Source of the DNA: Methylibium sp.
Lineage (GTDB): Bacteria; Pseudomonadota; Gammaproteobacteria; Burkholderiales; Burkholderiaceae_C
Length of the DNA stretch: 51,975 nt
Assembly: GCF_013817345.1 (NCBI RefSeq)
Contig: NZ_JACDCW010000016.1
Coordinates: 1-51,975, forward strand
Direction of reading: 5' to 3'
Shown here one piece after another: positions 8,601-16,697 of the stretch. The position numbers and the translations under genes were made by a program. The first letter of the stretch is position 1; the number at the start of each line of letters is the position of its first letter. A model generated the notes under the pieces. That model made no database searches. It worked only from the letters and a program-made list of their open reading frames with translations, and was not told the origin of the DNA.

Positions 8601-10229
8601 TCCACGCAGGGCGATGCGCGCGCTGCCGCCCGCTTCGGTCGCCTGCAGTTCCACGTCCGCGCCATACACGCCGGGCCGGCCGAGCACGACGGCGCCGGAG
8701 GCTGCCGCGGCCGACGGTTCGATGCTTGCGGCCGCAGCTTCGGCGGCGAGCCGCAGCCCGGCGAGTTGGGCCTGCAGCCGGTAGCGAGCCGGCGCATGCA
8801 GCGCGCCGTCCCAGCTCGCCTGCACGTCGCTGGCCACGCCGCCCGGGTCCAGCGAGCTCAGTCGCTCGCGCAGGGGGTCGTCGAGCCAGCCGGGCGGCAG
8901 CCGGGCCAGCGTCTGGTGGAGCAAAGCGAGATCGATCCGATCGGCTCGAAGCTCGCCACCGGCCACTGCACCGTCGGCGCCGCTGCGCCAGCGCAGCCGC
9001 GCGTCGCCGGCAGGCCAGACCTCACCGTCGGCGGTGGTGAAACCGAAGCGCTCGGCCGCGATCTCGCCGCCCGTCGGTTGGCCGTCCACCGTTCTGTCGA
9101 GCCGGCCGCCAAGGCGCCCGGACATTTCGGAAAAGACCAGCGGCTGACCCTGCGCCTGCCCCTGAAGATCGGGCCGCAGGACGACATCGCGCAGACCCAG
9201 TTCGGTGCGAGCGCCCAGCACGCGCGCCTGCCGAACATCGAGTTCGGTGCTCAAGGCGCCACGACCGCTTTCCAGCCCGAACGGCAGCTCGGCGTGCGGG
9301 CGCAGCGCCGCCAGGTCGATGGCCGCGAATCCGGCCTGCAGCGTGCCGCGCCATTGCCGCCAATCGCCGGGTCGCGCCAGCACGCCCGAACTGCCGCCGC
9401 CGGTGCCCGCAAGCAGCGGCTGCGTGAAATCGCCCTGCAGCGTGAAGCGCGCGCCCCAGTCCGGCGGCGGCGTCGCTTTCAGGCTCAGCACGTGGCGGCG
9501 CGCGCCGTTGCGCACGGTCAGGTCCACATCACTCAGCACCACCGGCACTGCGGCACGCTGCTCATCGAACCAGGTGAGCGTGGCGTCTTCGAGGATGAAG
9601 TCGGGCTGGCTGAAGAACCAGTCCTCGGCACGGCCGTCGCCGCCGCCCTCGCCCTGCGGCGGCAGCCCGGCCAGGCGAATGCGGCCTTGCGCATCGCGGC
9701 GAAGCTCGAGCCGGGCGCCCTCGATCCGCAACTGCGTGAAGCGCAGCCGCCAGTGCCCGTCCCAGCCGGGCAGGAGCGAGGTCGGCGACAGCGCGATGCG
9801 CACGCGCGGCAGGTGCAGCGCTTCACGCACCGCCGCCGATGCGGACGGCTGAAGCTCGGTCGGTCCGGCAGACGGCGCCGGCGTCGGCGCGGCGCCAGTG
9901 CCCGCCGGCTCGTTCAGCACGACATCGCGCAGCTCGATCGCGCGCGCCCAGCGCAGCCCGCCCTCGTCGTGCGTGACGCTGATCACACCGATGCGCACCG
10001 GCACGCCCAGAGCCTCGCTCGCGCGGGCTTCCAGCAGCGGACGCCAGTGTTCGATACGCGGCAGAATGCCCCATTGAAGAATGAGCCAGGCCGCGACCAC
10101 GAGGCTGCACAAGAACAACAACGCAGCCGCCAGCCAGCGCAGCGCCGTCAACCAGCCGGCGCGCGAAACCCGCTGCGTGCCGGGGCTGGCATCGCGGCGG
10201 GCGCGGGGGGAAGGCGGGATGGTCAGCAT
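5670..10229 (-). CDS. yhdP: YhdP family AsmA-like envelope protein
   Basis: Very large protein (1519 residues) with a short cytosolic N-terminus, one transmembrane helix at about residues 30-52 (WLAAALLFLCSLVVAAWLIL) and a long periplasmic body of repeating beta-rich AsmA/DUF3971 character. Family members in E. coli (YhdP, with TamB and YdbH) move phospholipid from inner to outer membrane. The C-terminus contains the AsmA-like stretch ending with NPAVGLGSFLAQWLLRRPL. ATG 10229 is chosen because it leads straight into the basic patch and membrane helix; the frame upstream to 10433 overlaps the divergent glnE and is not conserved-looking. It heads an operon with the nitrilase gene. Ala/Gly-rich linkers are numerous, as expected for this GC content. 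Confidence 0.9.
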   Translation of the reverse strand: MLTIPPSPRARRDASPGTQRVSRAGWLTALRWLAAALLFLCSLVVAAWLILQWGILPRIEHWRPLLEARASEALGVPVRIGVISVTHDEGGLRWARAIELRDVVLNEPAGTGAAPTPAPSAGPTELQPSASAAVREALHLPRVRIALSPTSLLPGWDGHWRLRFTQLRIEGARLELRRDAQGRIRLAGLPPQGEGGGDGRAEDWFFSQPDFILEDATLTWFDEQRAAVPVVLSDVDLTVRNGARRHVLSLKATPPPDWGARFTLQGDFTQPLLAGTGGGSSGVLARPGDWRQWRGTLQAGFAAIDLAALRPHAELPFGLESGRGALSTELDVRQARVLGARTELGLRDVVLRPDLQGQAQGQPLVFSEMSGRLGGRLDRTVDGQPTGGEIAAERFGFTTADGEVWPAGDARLRWRSGADGAVAGGELRADRIDLALLHQTLARLPPGWLDDPLRERLSSLDPGGVASDVQASWDGALHAPARYRLQAQLAGLRLAAEAAAASIEPSAAAASGAVVLGRPGVYGADVELQATEAGGSARIALRGGALEFPGVFAQPRVELDELSAALSWRIDSGPAGGAPQLELRARDVRFANADAQGEFDATWSTSGPSAPPATAAVPAHAAAASAAAAAGSGRLPGVLDLQGRLSRAQATRVARYLPLHIPVRVRRYVEQAVQGGRATAVDFKLRGDLRDFPFAAGARAQAANGEFRVAAQLQGMRLAVLPDETADAGGAAGSAAANARAWPVFSEVQGELVLERRAMVLRGLQGRLASVGSGALRVRGVQGGIADWDRQATLRLEGQSSGPLADALAFVNSTPVGGWIGDALAQTSTGGVNQAPLALQLALNIPLQGDAAGRQTGDEVAKGAASGAREGLPRSAVGQAPARVRGSLVLASNDLRLRPDLPLLANAKARIAFTENSFVLTNGSADVLGGQASVQGARQDDGGLRFDVQGTVSAEGLAHATELGALARAAAPFSGQTGYRLALGFANGQTEWQLDSDLVGLAADLPVPLRKSAQEAWPLRVRAAAPAGLAPAAGEAARDLLSVDLGAEGARVLQARWLRELAPGGTRVLSGGIGVFEAAPQPARGVAASINVRHLDVDAWQRLAESWGSDAGTGAQASAAAGAFDAGYAPSSLALQVQTLKFGGRQFNGVVAGLSRGQGAESALWRINVDARELHGYGEYHPAGVRGAQGAGRIHARLTRLALPQSEADAVGSLLEEAPPTRLPALDVAIDDLELRGKRLGRFEIVAHNRLLPGGAAGWQLERLGLTTPDARFSAYGEWVAPASPGARRRAVLDFELDVADGGELLARLGQAGVVRGAKGKLGGQISWLGSPLAIDYPSLAGRVNIAFDGGQFLRADPGIAKLLGVLSLQSLPRRLLLDFRDVFEQGFAFDSVSGDATLEQGVASTRNLRMRGVQAVVLMEGSADTVRETQDLQVWVVPEINAGAASLAVAVINPAVGLGSFLAQWLLRRPLALAGTREFHVTGPWAEPEVERIERGLGEAPPMLDTPAPVPPEPMPGQ

Positions 10230-10408
10230 TGGCGAAAGCGTGATCGGCAGGGCACCGGGTACCGGACGACTCCGCTCCCGCACGCGCCCGTACGGCGCTT
10301 GTACGACTTCATACGGCTCGGTACCGTTCCATGCGTCCCGAATCGCTCCGCCGCGAGCCGGCACCGCGCCGTGAACGGCCGCCACGCTAGCACAGCCTCG
10401 AAGCACAG
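10230..10408. promoter_or_regulatory. Divergent promoter region of yhdP and glnE
   Basis: 179 bases between two divergent starts; this arrangement is conserved in Burkholderiales. It contains no supported gene. I could not identify a convincing -35/-10 pair or NtrC site by eye. Confidence 0.4.
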
Positions 10409-13240
10409 ATGACGGTTTCCTCGTCCGAAGCATCGGCGGCCAACGCCGGTCGCGCCACCTCCATCGCGCTTGGCAATGCGCGGGCCGATCATTCGCGCTT
10501 CGTGCAACGCATCCGCCGCCGCTACGCCGGCGAACTCGCGCTGCTGCCGCCGGGCCTGCCCTCGCGCGACTCGATCCACGCGCTGATCGACACCCTCGTC
10601 AACGGCGGTCGGGCCCTGCCCGCCGCCCTGCGCGTGGCGCGCCAGCTCGTCCTCGAACGCCTGGCCGTGCTGGACGTCGAGGCGCAGCTGCCGCTCGATG
10701 CCGTGACCCGGACCATGAGCCTGCTGGCCGAGGTGACGCTCGACCGCGCTCTGGCGCAGGCCTTCGACGAACAGGACGCGAAGCACGGCGCACCACTGCG
10801 CGCCGACGGCATGCGCTCGTGCTTCTGGGTGCTGGGCATGGGCAAGCTCGGCGCGCGCGAGCTGAATGTGTCGTCCGACATCGACCTCATCTACGTCTAC
10901 GAGGAAGACGGCCCCACCGCCGGGCGAGCCGAAGGCCGCGGCATCGTCACCGGCCACGAGTACTTCAGCCAGGTGGCCCGCACGCTCTACGCGCTGATCG
11001 GCGAGACCACCGAAGACGGCAACGTCTTCCGAGTCGATCTCGCGCTGCGCCCCAACGGCAACTCCGGGCCCGCGGTGGTGAGCCTGGCCATGCTGGAGGA
11101 ATACTTTCTCGTGCAGGGCCGCGAGTGGGAACGCTTCGCGTGGCTCAAGAGCCGCGTCGTGGCGCCCGCCTCGGCGATGAGCAACGGCGAGGCGCTGGGC
11201 CTGCGCGACGTGGTCGTGCCCTTCGTGTTCCGCCGCTACCTCGACTACGGCGTGTTCGAGGGCCTGCGCCAGCTTCACCGCAAGATCCGCGACGAGGCGG
11301 CCAAGCGCGCGGCCGGCCGGCCCGAACGCGCCAACGACGTGAAACTCTCTCGCGGCGGCATCCGCGAGATCGAGTTCACCGTGCAATTGCTGCAGGTCGT
11401 GCGCGGCGGTCAGTACCCCGAGCTGCGCACGCGCTCGACGCTCGCTGCACTCGACCGGCTGGTCGCCGTGGGCGTGATGAAGCCCGACACGGCCCTGAGG
11501 CTCGGCGAGGCCTACCGCTTCCTGCGTCGCCTCGAACACCGCATCCAGTACCTCGACGACCAGCAGACCCACGTGCTGCCGACCGACGACGCCGATCTCG
11601 GCTGGATCGCGCGCTCCATGGGCCTGGCCTGCCGCGAGGACGCGTGCGAGCTGCTCGACACGCTGTGCGGCCACCGCGAGTTCGTCGCGACCGAGTTCGA
11701 CGCCTTGCTGCACGACGGCCGCGCGCCCACGGCCAACGGCGACTGCAAGCGCTGCGGCGGGCCGCCGCCGGCGCTGGACAGCGAAGCCTTCCTGAGCCGG
11801 CTGCCGGCACCGATCGCCGAGCGCGTGAAGACGTTCTGCGCAACGCCCAAGGTGGCCTTGCTGCGCGACGAGACCAAGCAGCGCCTGGCCCGGCTGATCG
11901 CCCGCGCCGCCGTCTCGGTTGCCGCGACCGCACCGCATTCGGAAGCATCGCCGGCGCGCGACGCGGCCCACTACCAGCCGATGCTGCGCTTCATCGACTG
12001 GATCGAACCGCTCCTGCGCCGCGAGAGCTACCTGGCCCTGCTCGCCGAGCGGCCCGAGGTGCTGGCGCGGCTGCTGCGCCTGCTCGGCCTCGCCCGCTGG
12101 CCGATGCGCTACCTGATGCGCTACCCCGGCGTGATCGACGAGCTGGCCGATGCGCGCGCGCTCAGCGTGCGCTTCGAACGCGAGGCCTATCTGCGCGACC
12201 TGCACGAGCGCCACGGCGCCTGGACCCGCGGCGGCCAGGCCGACGAGGAGTCGCTGCTCGACACGCTGCGCCGCGCCCACCATGCCGAGGTGTTCCGCAC
12301 CCTGGTGCGAGACGTCGAAGGCCAGCTCACGGTCGAGCAGGTCGCCGACGACCTCTCGGCGCTGGCCGACGCCACGCTCGACTGCGCCATCCGCTGGGCC
12401 TGGCAGCACCTTCGGCAGCGACATCGCGACGACCCGCGCTATGCCGTGGTCGCCTACGGCAAGCTCGGCGGCAAGGAACTGGGCTACGGCTCGGACCTCG
12501 ACGTGGTGTTCCTGTTCGACGACGCCGACGAGCCCGACGCCGACCGCGCGGCCGAGGTCTACGCCGCCTTCACGCGCAAGCTGGTCAACTGGCTGACCTT
12601 GCGCACGCCGGCCGGCGAGCTGTTCGACATCGACACGGCGCTGCGGCCCAACGGCAATTCCGGTCTGCTGGTCACCTCGATCGCGGCGTTCGAGCGCTAC
12701 CAGACCCAGCGCGGCAGCAACACCGCCTGGACCTGGGAGCACCAGGCCATCACGCGCGCGCGCTGGTGCGCCGGCGAACCGAGTCTGGCGCCGAGAGTGG
12801 AGGCGGTGCGCCGGGCGGTGCTGGCCGCGCCGCGCGATCCGCAGGCCCTGCGCGAAGAGGTTCAAACGATGCGCGAGCGCGTGCGTGCTGCGCATCCACT
12901 GCCCCGCGCCGACGGCCCGCCGCGCTTCGACGTGAAGCATGGCGAGGGCGGCATGATGGATGTCGAGTTCGCGGTGCAGACCCTCGTGCTCGCGCACAGC
13001 GCCGAGCACCCGCCGCTGCGCGAGGACGTCGGCAACATCGCGCTGCTGCAGCTCGCCGAGGCGCGCGGCCTGTTGCCGGCCGGCGTCGGCCATGCCGCCG
13101 CCGATGCCTACCGCGAGCTGCGCCGCGCCCAGCACCGGGCGCGGCTGGACGAAGCGCCCACGCAGTTCGATGCCGGCAGCCACAAGGTGGAGCGCGACGC
13201 GGTGCGGGCGCTGGTTCGAGCGGTTTTCGGCCCGCCATGA
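10409..13240 (+). CDS. glnE: Bifunctional glutamine synthetase adenylyltransferase/adenylyl-removing enzyme
   Basis: Controls glutamine synthetase by adding AMP to, or phosphorolytically removing it from, the GlnA tyrosine in response to PII. The 943-residue length is typical. Two nucleotidyltransferase domains are visible: the N-terminal adenylyl-removing domain with GMGKLGARELNVSSDIDL at about residue 143, and the C-terminal adenylylating domain with YGKLGGKELGYGSDLDV at about residue 683. Each has the G-S/K-L-G...SD.D metal-binding signature. The helical linker between them includes the conserved LSRGGIREIEF segment. ATG 10409 is the first plausible start. The gene is monocistronic as far as can be seen; the next gene is 66 bases on and unrelated. 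Confidence 0.97.
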   Translation: MTVSSSEASAANAGRATSIALGNARADHSRFVQRIRRRYAGELALLPPGLPSRDSIHALIDTLVNGGRALPAALRVARQLVLERLAVLDVEAQLPLDAVTRTMSLLAEVTLDRALAQAFDEQDAKHGAPLRADGMRSCFWVLGMGKLGARELNVSSDIDLIYVYEEDGPTAGRAEGRGIVTGHEYFSQVARTLYALIGETTEDGNVFRVDLALRPNGNSGPAVVSLAMLEEYFLVQGREWERFAWLKSRVVAPASAMSNGEALGLRDVVVPFVFRRYLDYGVFEGLRQLHRKIRDEAAKRAAGRPERANDVKLSRGGIREIEFTVQLLQVVRGGQYPELRTRSTLAALDRLVAVGVMKPDTALRLGEAYRFLRRLEHRIQYLDDQQTHVLPTDDADLGWIARSMGLACREDACELLDTLCGHREFVATEFDALLHDGRAPTANGDCKRCGGPPPALDSEAFLSRLPAPIAERVKTFCATPKVALLRDETKQRLARLIARAAVSVAATAPHSEASPARDAAHYQPMLRFIDWIEPLLRRESYLALLAERPEVLARLLRLLGLARWPMRYLMRYPGVIDELADARALSVRFEREAYLRDLHERHGAWTRGGQADEESLLDTLRRAHHAEVFRTLVRDVEGQLTVEQVADDLSALADATLDCAIRWAWQHLRQRHRDDPRYAVVAYGKLGGKELGYGSDLDVVFLFDDADEPDADRAAEVYAAFTRKLVNWLTLRTPAGELFDIDTALRPNGNSGLLVTSIAAFERYQTQRGSNTAWTWEHQAITRARWCAGEPSLAPRVEAVRRAVLAAPRDPQALREEVQTMRERVRAAHPLPRADGPPRFDVKHGEGGMMDVEFAVQTLVLAHSAEHPPLREDVGNIALLQLAEARGLLPAGVGHAAADAYRELRRAQHRARLDEAPTQFDAGSHKVERDAVRALVRAVFGPP

Positions 13241-13393
13241 CGTGGCCCCGGGCCACGCGGCGATGTCCTTGCGCAGGCGTCGCGCGGTAGGCGACCGAAT
13301 GCCAGCATGTCCGAGCCGAACACTCAGCCCGGAGCGATGCGACAGGCAACCGATGGCCACGCCGAGCACCCCCGCGAGGTTGAACTGACTGTC

Positions 13394-14002
13394 ATGACGC
13401 GTGCACCGGTCGGCACGCTCGCCTGGTGCCTGGTCGGTGCCGTGCTGCTGCTGCCCAGCCTCTTCATTGCCACCGATCCCGCCGCGGCCACTGTGCTTAG
13501 CTGGCGGCCGGCGCTCTGGCCCGGCGAGCCGTGGCGTGCATGGAGCGCGGCCTGGGTGCATCTGAGCACGCTGCACCTGGTTGCCAATGTGATCGGGGGC
13601 GTGCTCGTCATCGCGCTCGGCGTCGCGGCTCGGGTCGATGCGCGCGCCGCGCTGGCCTGGGCGCTGGCCTGGCCGCTGACGCACGTCGGCTTGCTGCTCA
13701 TGCCGGAGCTGCTGCGCTATGGCGGCTTGTCAGGGGTGCTGCACGGCGGCGTGGCGGTGGTGGCTGCGGTGCTGCTGCGCCAGGGCACCGCAGCGCAGCG
13801 AAGAGTGGGTGGGGTGATCGCCGCAGTGCTCGGCTCCAAGCTGCTCTTCGAGGCGCCGTGGCAAGGGCCCCTGGCTTATCCCGACGGCTGGGACATCCCG
13901 GTCGCGCCGCTCGCGCACACTACCGGCGCAGTGGCCGGCGCCGCGCTGGGCTGGCTGCTGGCTCAGCCGCGGATGCGGCGCACCAGCGAAGTGGTCGAGT
14001 AG
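13394..14002 (+). CDS. rrtA: Rhombosortase-type rhomboid intramembrane serine protease
   Basis: Multi-pass membrane protein of about 202 residues with five or six hydrophobic helices. The rhomboid-like HL.TLHLVANVIGG element is at residues 56-69, the catalytic serine motif GLSGVLHG at 111-118 (Ser113) and the partner histidine in AHTTGAVAG (His175). GLSGVLHG is the hallmark of rhombosortase, the rhomboid subfamily that processes GlyGly-CTERM proteins after their export. In-frame ATGs at 13307 and 13337 would add a polar tail; 13394 sits directly before the first helix. The 3' end overlaps rfaE2 on the other strand by 40 bases. No GlyGly-CTERM substrate is encoded in this window, so targets must lie elsewhere. 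Confidence 0.75.
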   Translation: MTRAPVGTLAWCLVGAVLLLPSLFIATDPAAATVLSWRPALWPGEPWRAWSAAWVHLSTLHLVANVIGGVLVIALGVAARVDARAALAWALAWPLTHVGLLLMPELLRYGGLSGVLHGGVAVVAAVLLRQGTAAQRRVGGVIAAVLGSKLLFEAPWQGPLAYPDGWDIPVAPLAHTTGAVAGAALGWLLAQPRMRRTSEVVE

Positions 14003-14448
14003 CCCGCGACGAAGGGAATGGCGATCGCCCGGCCGCCCCAGCTGCGCACCAGCGCGGTTTCGGCCAGCGTCTCGATGTCGTAGTCGCCGCCCTTGACGTA
14101 GAGGTCGGGCTTCACCAGCGCCAGCAGTTCGACCGGCGTGGCCTCGTCGAACAGCGTCACCAGGTCCACGCTTTCCAGCGCGGCCAGCACGGTGGCGCGG
14201 TCGGCGTCGCCGTTGAGCGGGCGCCCGGGGCCCTTGCCGAGGCCGCGTGCGGAGGCATCGCTGTTGAGGCCGATCATCAGGCTGCCGCCGAGGGCGCGCG
14301 CTTGCGCAAGACAGGTCACGTGGCCGCGGTGCAGCAGGTCGAACACGCCGTTGGTGAACACCACCGGGCGGGCCAGCGCCTGCAGGCGCGGCAGGAGCGC
14401 GTCACGCGTGCAGAGCTTGTCGCAGAAGGCAGGCAAAGGCAGATTCAC
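13963..14448 (-). CDS. rfaE2: D-glycero-beta-D-manno-heptose 1-phosphate adenylyltransferase
   Basis: Cytosolic nucleotidyltransferase making ADP-heptose for the lipopolysaccharide inner core; 161 residues from a GTG at 14448, the normal size of the stand-alone RfaE2/HldE C-domain. The cytidylyltransferase-fold signature FTNGVFDLLHRGHV contains the HxGH motif, followed by GLNSD, KPDLYVKGGDY and the family-specific YSTTSLVRRI at the end. No in-frame ATG lies near this position; the frame continues upstream to 14535 through non-conserved sequence, so GTG is preferred but not proven. The tail overlaps the rhombosortase gene by 40 bases in convergent orientation. The kinase partner rfaE1/hldE-N is not nearby. 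Confidence 0.9.
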   Translation of the reverse strand: MNLPLPAFCDKLCTRDALLPRLQALARPVVFTNGVFDLLHRGHVTCLAQARALGGSLMIGLNSDASARGLGKGPGRPLNGDADRATVLAALESVDLVTLFDEATPVELLALVKPDLYVKGGDYDIETLAETALVRSWGGRAIAIPFVAGYSTTSLVRRIRG

Positions 14449-14527
14449 CGGTTCATTGTCACTCTGGCGGCAACCGCCGACAGGCTTCGACCTAGACTGC
14501 GCGGCACCCCTCCGAAGGAGCGATTCG

Positions 14528-14736
14528 ATGATCACGCGAACTCTCGGTGCGCCAGCTCTACCCGCAAGCCTTCTTCAGTTCGCCGCTGCCGGAAAAGTGT
14601 GTACGGCACCGATCTAGTGACCGCGGCCGGCATCGACTGAAAAGCCTATGTGAAGCTGATCGAGCAACGGCCCAGCGCGCAGATGGTGGCGGCGGACCGC
14701 AAGGCAGATCAGCAGCGCCTCGCTGCGTCGCGTTGA
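14528..14736 (+). pseudogene. Possible frameshifted remnant of a small exported protein
   Basis: An ATG at 14528 with AAGGAG at 14514-14519 opens a short frame (MITRTLGAPALPASLLQFAA) that resembles a signal peptide but stops after about 30 codons. The +1 neighbouring frame continues plausibly with YGTDLVTAAGID, one in-frame TGA at 14638-14640, then AYVKLIEQRPSAQMVAADR and a final stop at 14734-14736. The good ribosome site followed by broken but protein-like frames suggests a decayed gene. I do not recognise the family. It could also be chance coding in GC-rich DNA. Confidence 0.35.
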
Positions 14737-14769
14737 AACGCTCGACGCGCTGACCGTCCGCGACGTCGA

Positions 14770-15636
14770 TCAGGTCGGCTGCGGACCGCGCGCCGCAGCC
14801 GCGGCGGCCAGCGACTGCGTGAGTTCCTTGCGGTAGCGGTTGAGCTCCTGCACGCTGGCGAAGCTGCGCTCCATCAGCAGGCTGAGGTTGTGCAGGATGC
14901 GCTCGACCACCTTGCTTTCCCATACGGCGTCGAACTGGATCTGCTTGTCGAGCCAGGCCTCGAGCCATTCGGGGTTGGGCAGGCGTGACTGCACGGTATC
15001 GCGCGGGAACAGCGCCTCGTTGACATGCAGATTGGTCGGGTGCAGCGCCTGCGCGGTGCGCCGCGCGCTGGCCATCAGCACGCCGACCTTGGTGAAGGCG
15101 GCGCGCGCCTCGTCGCCGAACTTGTTCATGGCGCGCTTCATGTAGCGCAGGTAAGCACCGCCGTGGCGGGCTTCGTCGCGCGCCAGCGTCTCGTAGATGA
15201 CCTTGATGACCGGCTCGCTGTGCCATTCGGCGGCCCGCCGATACCAGTGATTCAGGCGGATCTCGCCGCAGAAATGCAGCATCAGCGTTTCCAGCGCCGG
15301 CGCAGGATCGAACTCGAAGCGCACCTCGTGCAGTTCGGCCTCGGTCGGCACGAAATCGGGCCTGAAGCGCCGCAGGTATTCCATCAGTACCAGCGAATGC
15401 TTTTGTTCTTCGAAGAACCACACGCTCATGAAGGCAGAGAAATCGCTGTCGTCGCGGTTGTCGCGCAGGAACATCTCGGTGGCCGGCAGCGCCGCCCACT
15501 CGGTGATCGCGTTCATCTTGATCGTCTGGGCGTGCTCATCGGAAAGCAGACTGGCGTCGAACTGGTCCCAGGGGATGTCCTTGTCCATGTTCCAGCGGAC
15601 GGATTCGAGCTGCTTGAAGAGTTCGGGGTAAAGCAT
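14770..15636 (-). CDS. Di-iron ferritin-like / acyl-ACP desaturase-like protein
   Basis: 288-residue helical protein with a complete di-iron ligand set: Glu46, Glu77-x-x-His80 (FFEEQKH), Glu125 (CGEIRLNH) and Glu155-x-x-His158 (RDEARHGG). That E, ExxH, E, ExxH order and its spacing match ferritin-like bundles of the acyl-ACP desaturase (FA_desaturase_2) class; similar Burkholderiales proteins are usually just called ferritin. The ATG at 15636 has a near-perfect AAGGAGG eight bases upstream, predicting strong translation. It lies 131 bases downstream of the LitR-like regulator on the same strand and may be co-transcribed or LitR-controlled. No signal peptide is seen. Redox enzyme versus iron storage cannot be decided here; I favour an oxygen-activating enzyme because cage-forming ferritin motifs are absent. 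Confidence 0.75.
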   Translation of the reverse strand: MLYPELFKQLESVRWNMDKDIPWDQFDASLLSDEHAQTIKMNAITEWAALPATEMFLRDNRDDSDFSAFMSVWFFEEQKHSLVLMEYLRRFRPDFVPTEAELHEVRFEFDPAPALETLMLHFCGEIRLNHWYRRAAEWHSEPVIKVIYETLARDEARHGGAYLRYMKRAMNKFGDEARAAFTKVGVLMASARRTAQALHPTNLHVNEALFPRDTVQSRLPNPEWLEAWLDKQIQFDAVWESKVVERILHNLSLLMERSFASVQELNRYRKELTQSLAAAAAARGPQPT

Positions 15637-15767
15637 GACGGCGACCTCCTTGTAGCCAGAGGAATTGTAGGTGTGGGGTATTTCACATTTACCACAGGGT
15701 CTCGAAGACCGTGGCCTGAGCTTGACGTGCAGTGAGGAGCATTCGGCGCTCCATGCCCCCGACCTGC

Positions 15768-16697
15768 CTACGATCGCGCGGCTTTCCAGCGTCGTACCTC
15801 TTCCGCAATCTGCGCCAGCGACGCGATTGCAGTGACGCCCTGAATCGGCCGCCGGTGCAGCACCGGCGCGGCGCCGCCGGCCCACACATCGACCAAGCGG
15901 GGCAGTTTGCCGCGCAACTCGGTCAGTCCTTCCGTTACAACGGCCGGCGTGAGGACGGCCGTGAAGGCAATGGCCACGATGTCCACACGCAGCGCGGTGG
16001 CCGCCAGCACGGTGTCCCAGATCGGTGTCTGCGCCCCCAGGCTCACGCAGCGGCAACCCTCCAGCAGGAACAACGCCTCGGCCATGAGCAGCCCGATTGC
16101 GTGCGTCTCGTTCGGGAAGGTGCTCATTAGCACCAGCGGGTGGCTGCCCGGGTGAGGCACCGGCACGCTGTCGATGGCCTTGCGCAGCACGACCTGCAGC
16201 GACTCGGTGTAGAGGTGCTCCTCGAAGATCTCGAGGTGCCCGCGCATCCATGCATCGCCGACCAGCGTATTGAGCGGGGAGATGATCTCGACCACGAATC
16301 GCCCCAGCCCGAGCCGCAACTGCGCCTGCGCCAGTTCGCGCCGCAGCCCTTCCACGTCGTGAGCGCGCACACGGTCGACGTAGGCGCGCAGATCGGGCAA
16401 GGCCGCCGAAGCGCCGGACTCGACCGGCGTTTCGGGATCGCCGAGCCGCTGCAGCGCTTCGATGGGCTGCGCCACGATGCGCCCCGGCCGGTGGCCGGCG
16501 TCCATCAGCCGCTTGATGATGCGCAGCCGCTCGACCTGCTCGGCCGAATAGGCGCGCTCCCCGAAAACGTCGCGGGCGGGAGCCGGAAAGCCGTAGCGGC
16601 GCTCCCAGACGCGCAAGGTGTCCTTGCTCAGGCCGGTGTCGCGCTCCACGGCGGCGATCGAAAGCAGTCCGGGCTGCCGCGGGTCATGCTGATTCAT
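15768..16697 (-). CDS. litR: MerR-type regulator with B12-binding photoreceptor domain (CarH/LitR family)
   Basis: 309-residue regulator. Residues 11-75 form a MerR winged helix (LLSIAAVERDTGLSKDTLRVW, ERRYGFP). Residues 100-180 are the four-helix cobalamin cap with the diagnostic W-x9-EH motif (Trp150, Glu160, His161). Residues 185-305 are a Rossmann-like B12 domain with ExHxxG (Glu197, His199, Gly202; NETHAIG), His199 being the predicted lower cobalt ligand. CarH/LitR proteins bind adenosylcobalamin, repress DNA in the dark and release it on illumination. The residue after Trp150 is Met rather than the His of Thermus CarH. ATG 16697 is chosen over an upstream start at 16760 because conservation begins there. 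It is divergent from the peroxidase gene across 114 bases and precedes the di-iron gene. Confidence 0.88.
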   Translation of the reverse strand: MNQHDPRQPGLLSIAAVERDTGLSKDTLRVWERRYGFPAPARDVFGERAYSAEQVERLRIIKRLMDAGHRPGRIVAQPIEALQRLGDPETPVESGASAALPDLRAYVDRVRAHDVEGLRRELAQAQLRLGLGRFVVEIISPLNTLVGDAWMRGHLEIFEEHLYTESLQVVLRKAIDSVPVPHPGSHPLVLMSTFPNETHAIGLLMAEALFLLEGCRCVSLGAQTPIWDTVLAATALRVDIVAIAFTAVLTPAVVTEGLTELRGKLPRLVDVWAGGAAPVLHRRPIQGVTAIASLAQIAEEVRRWKAARS

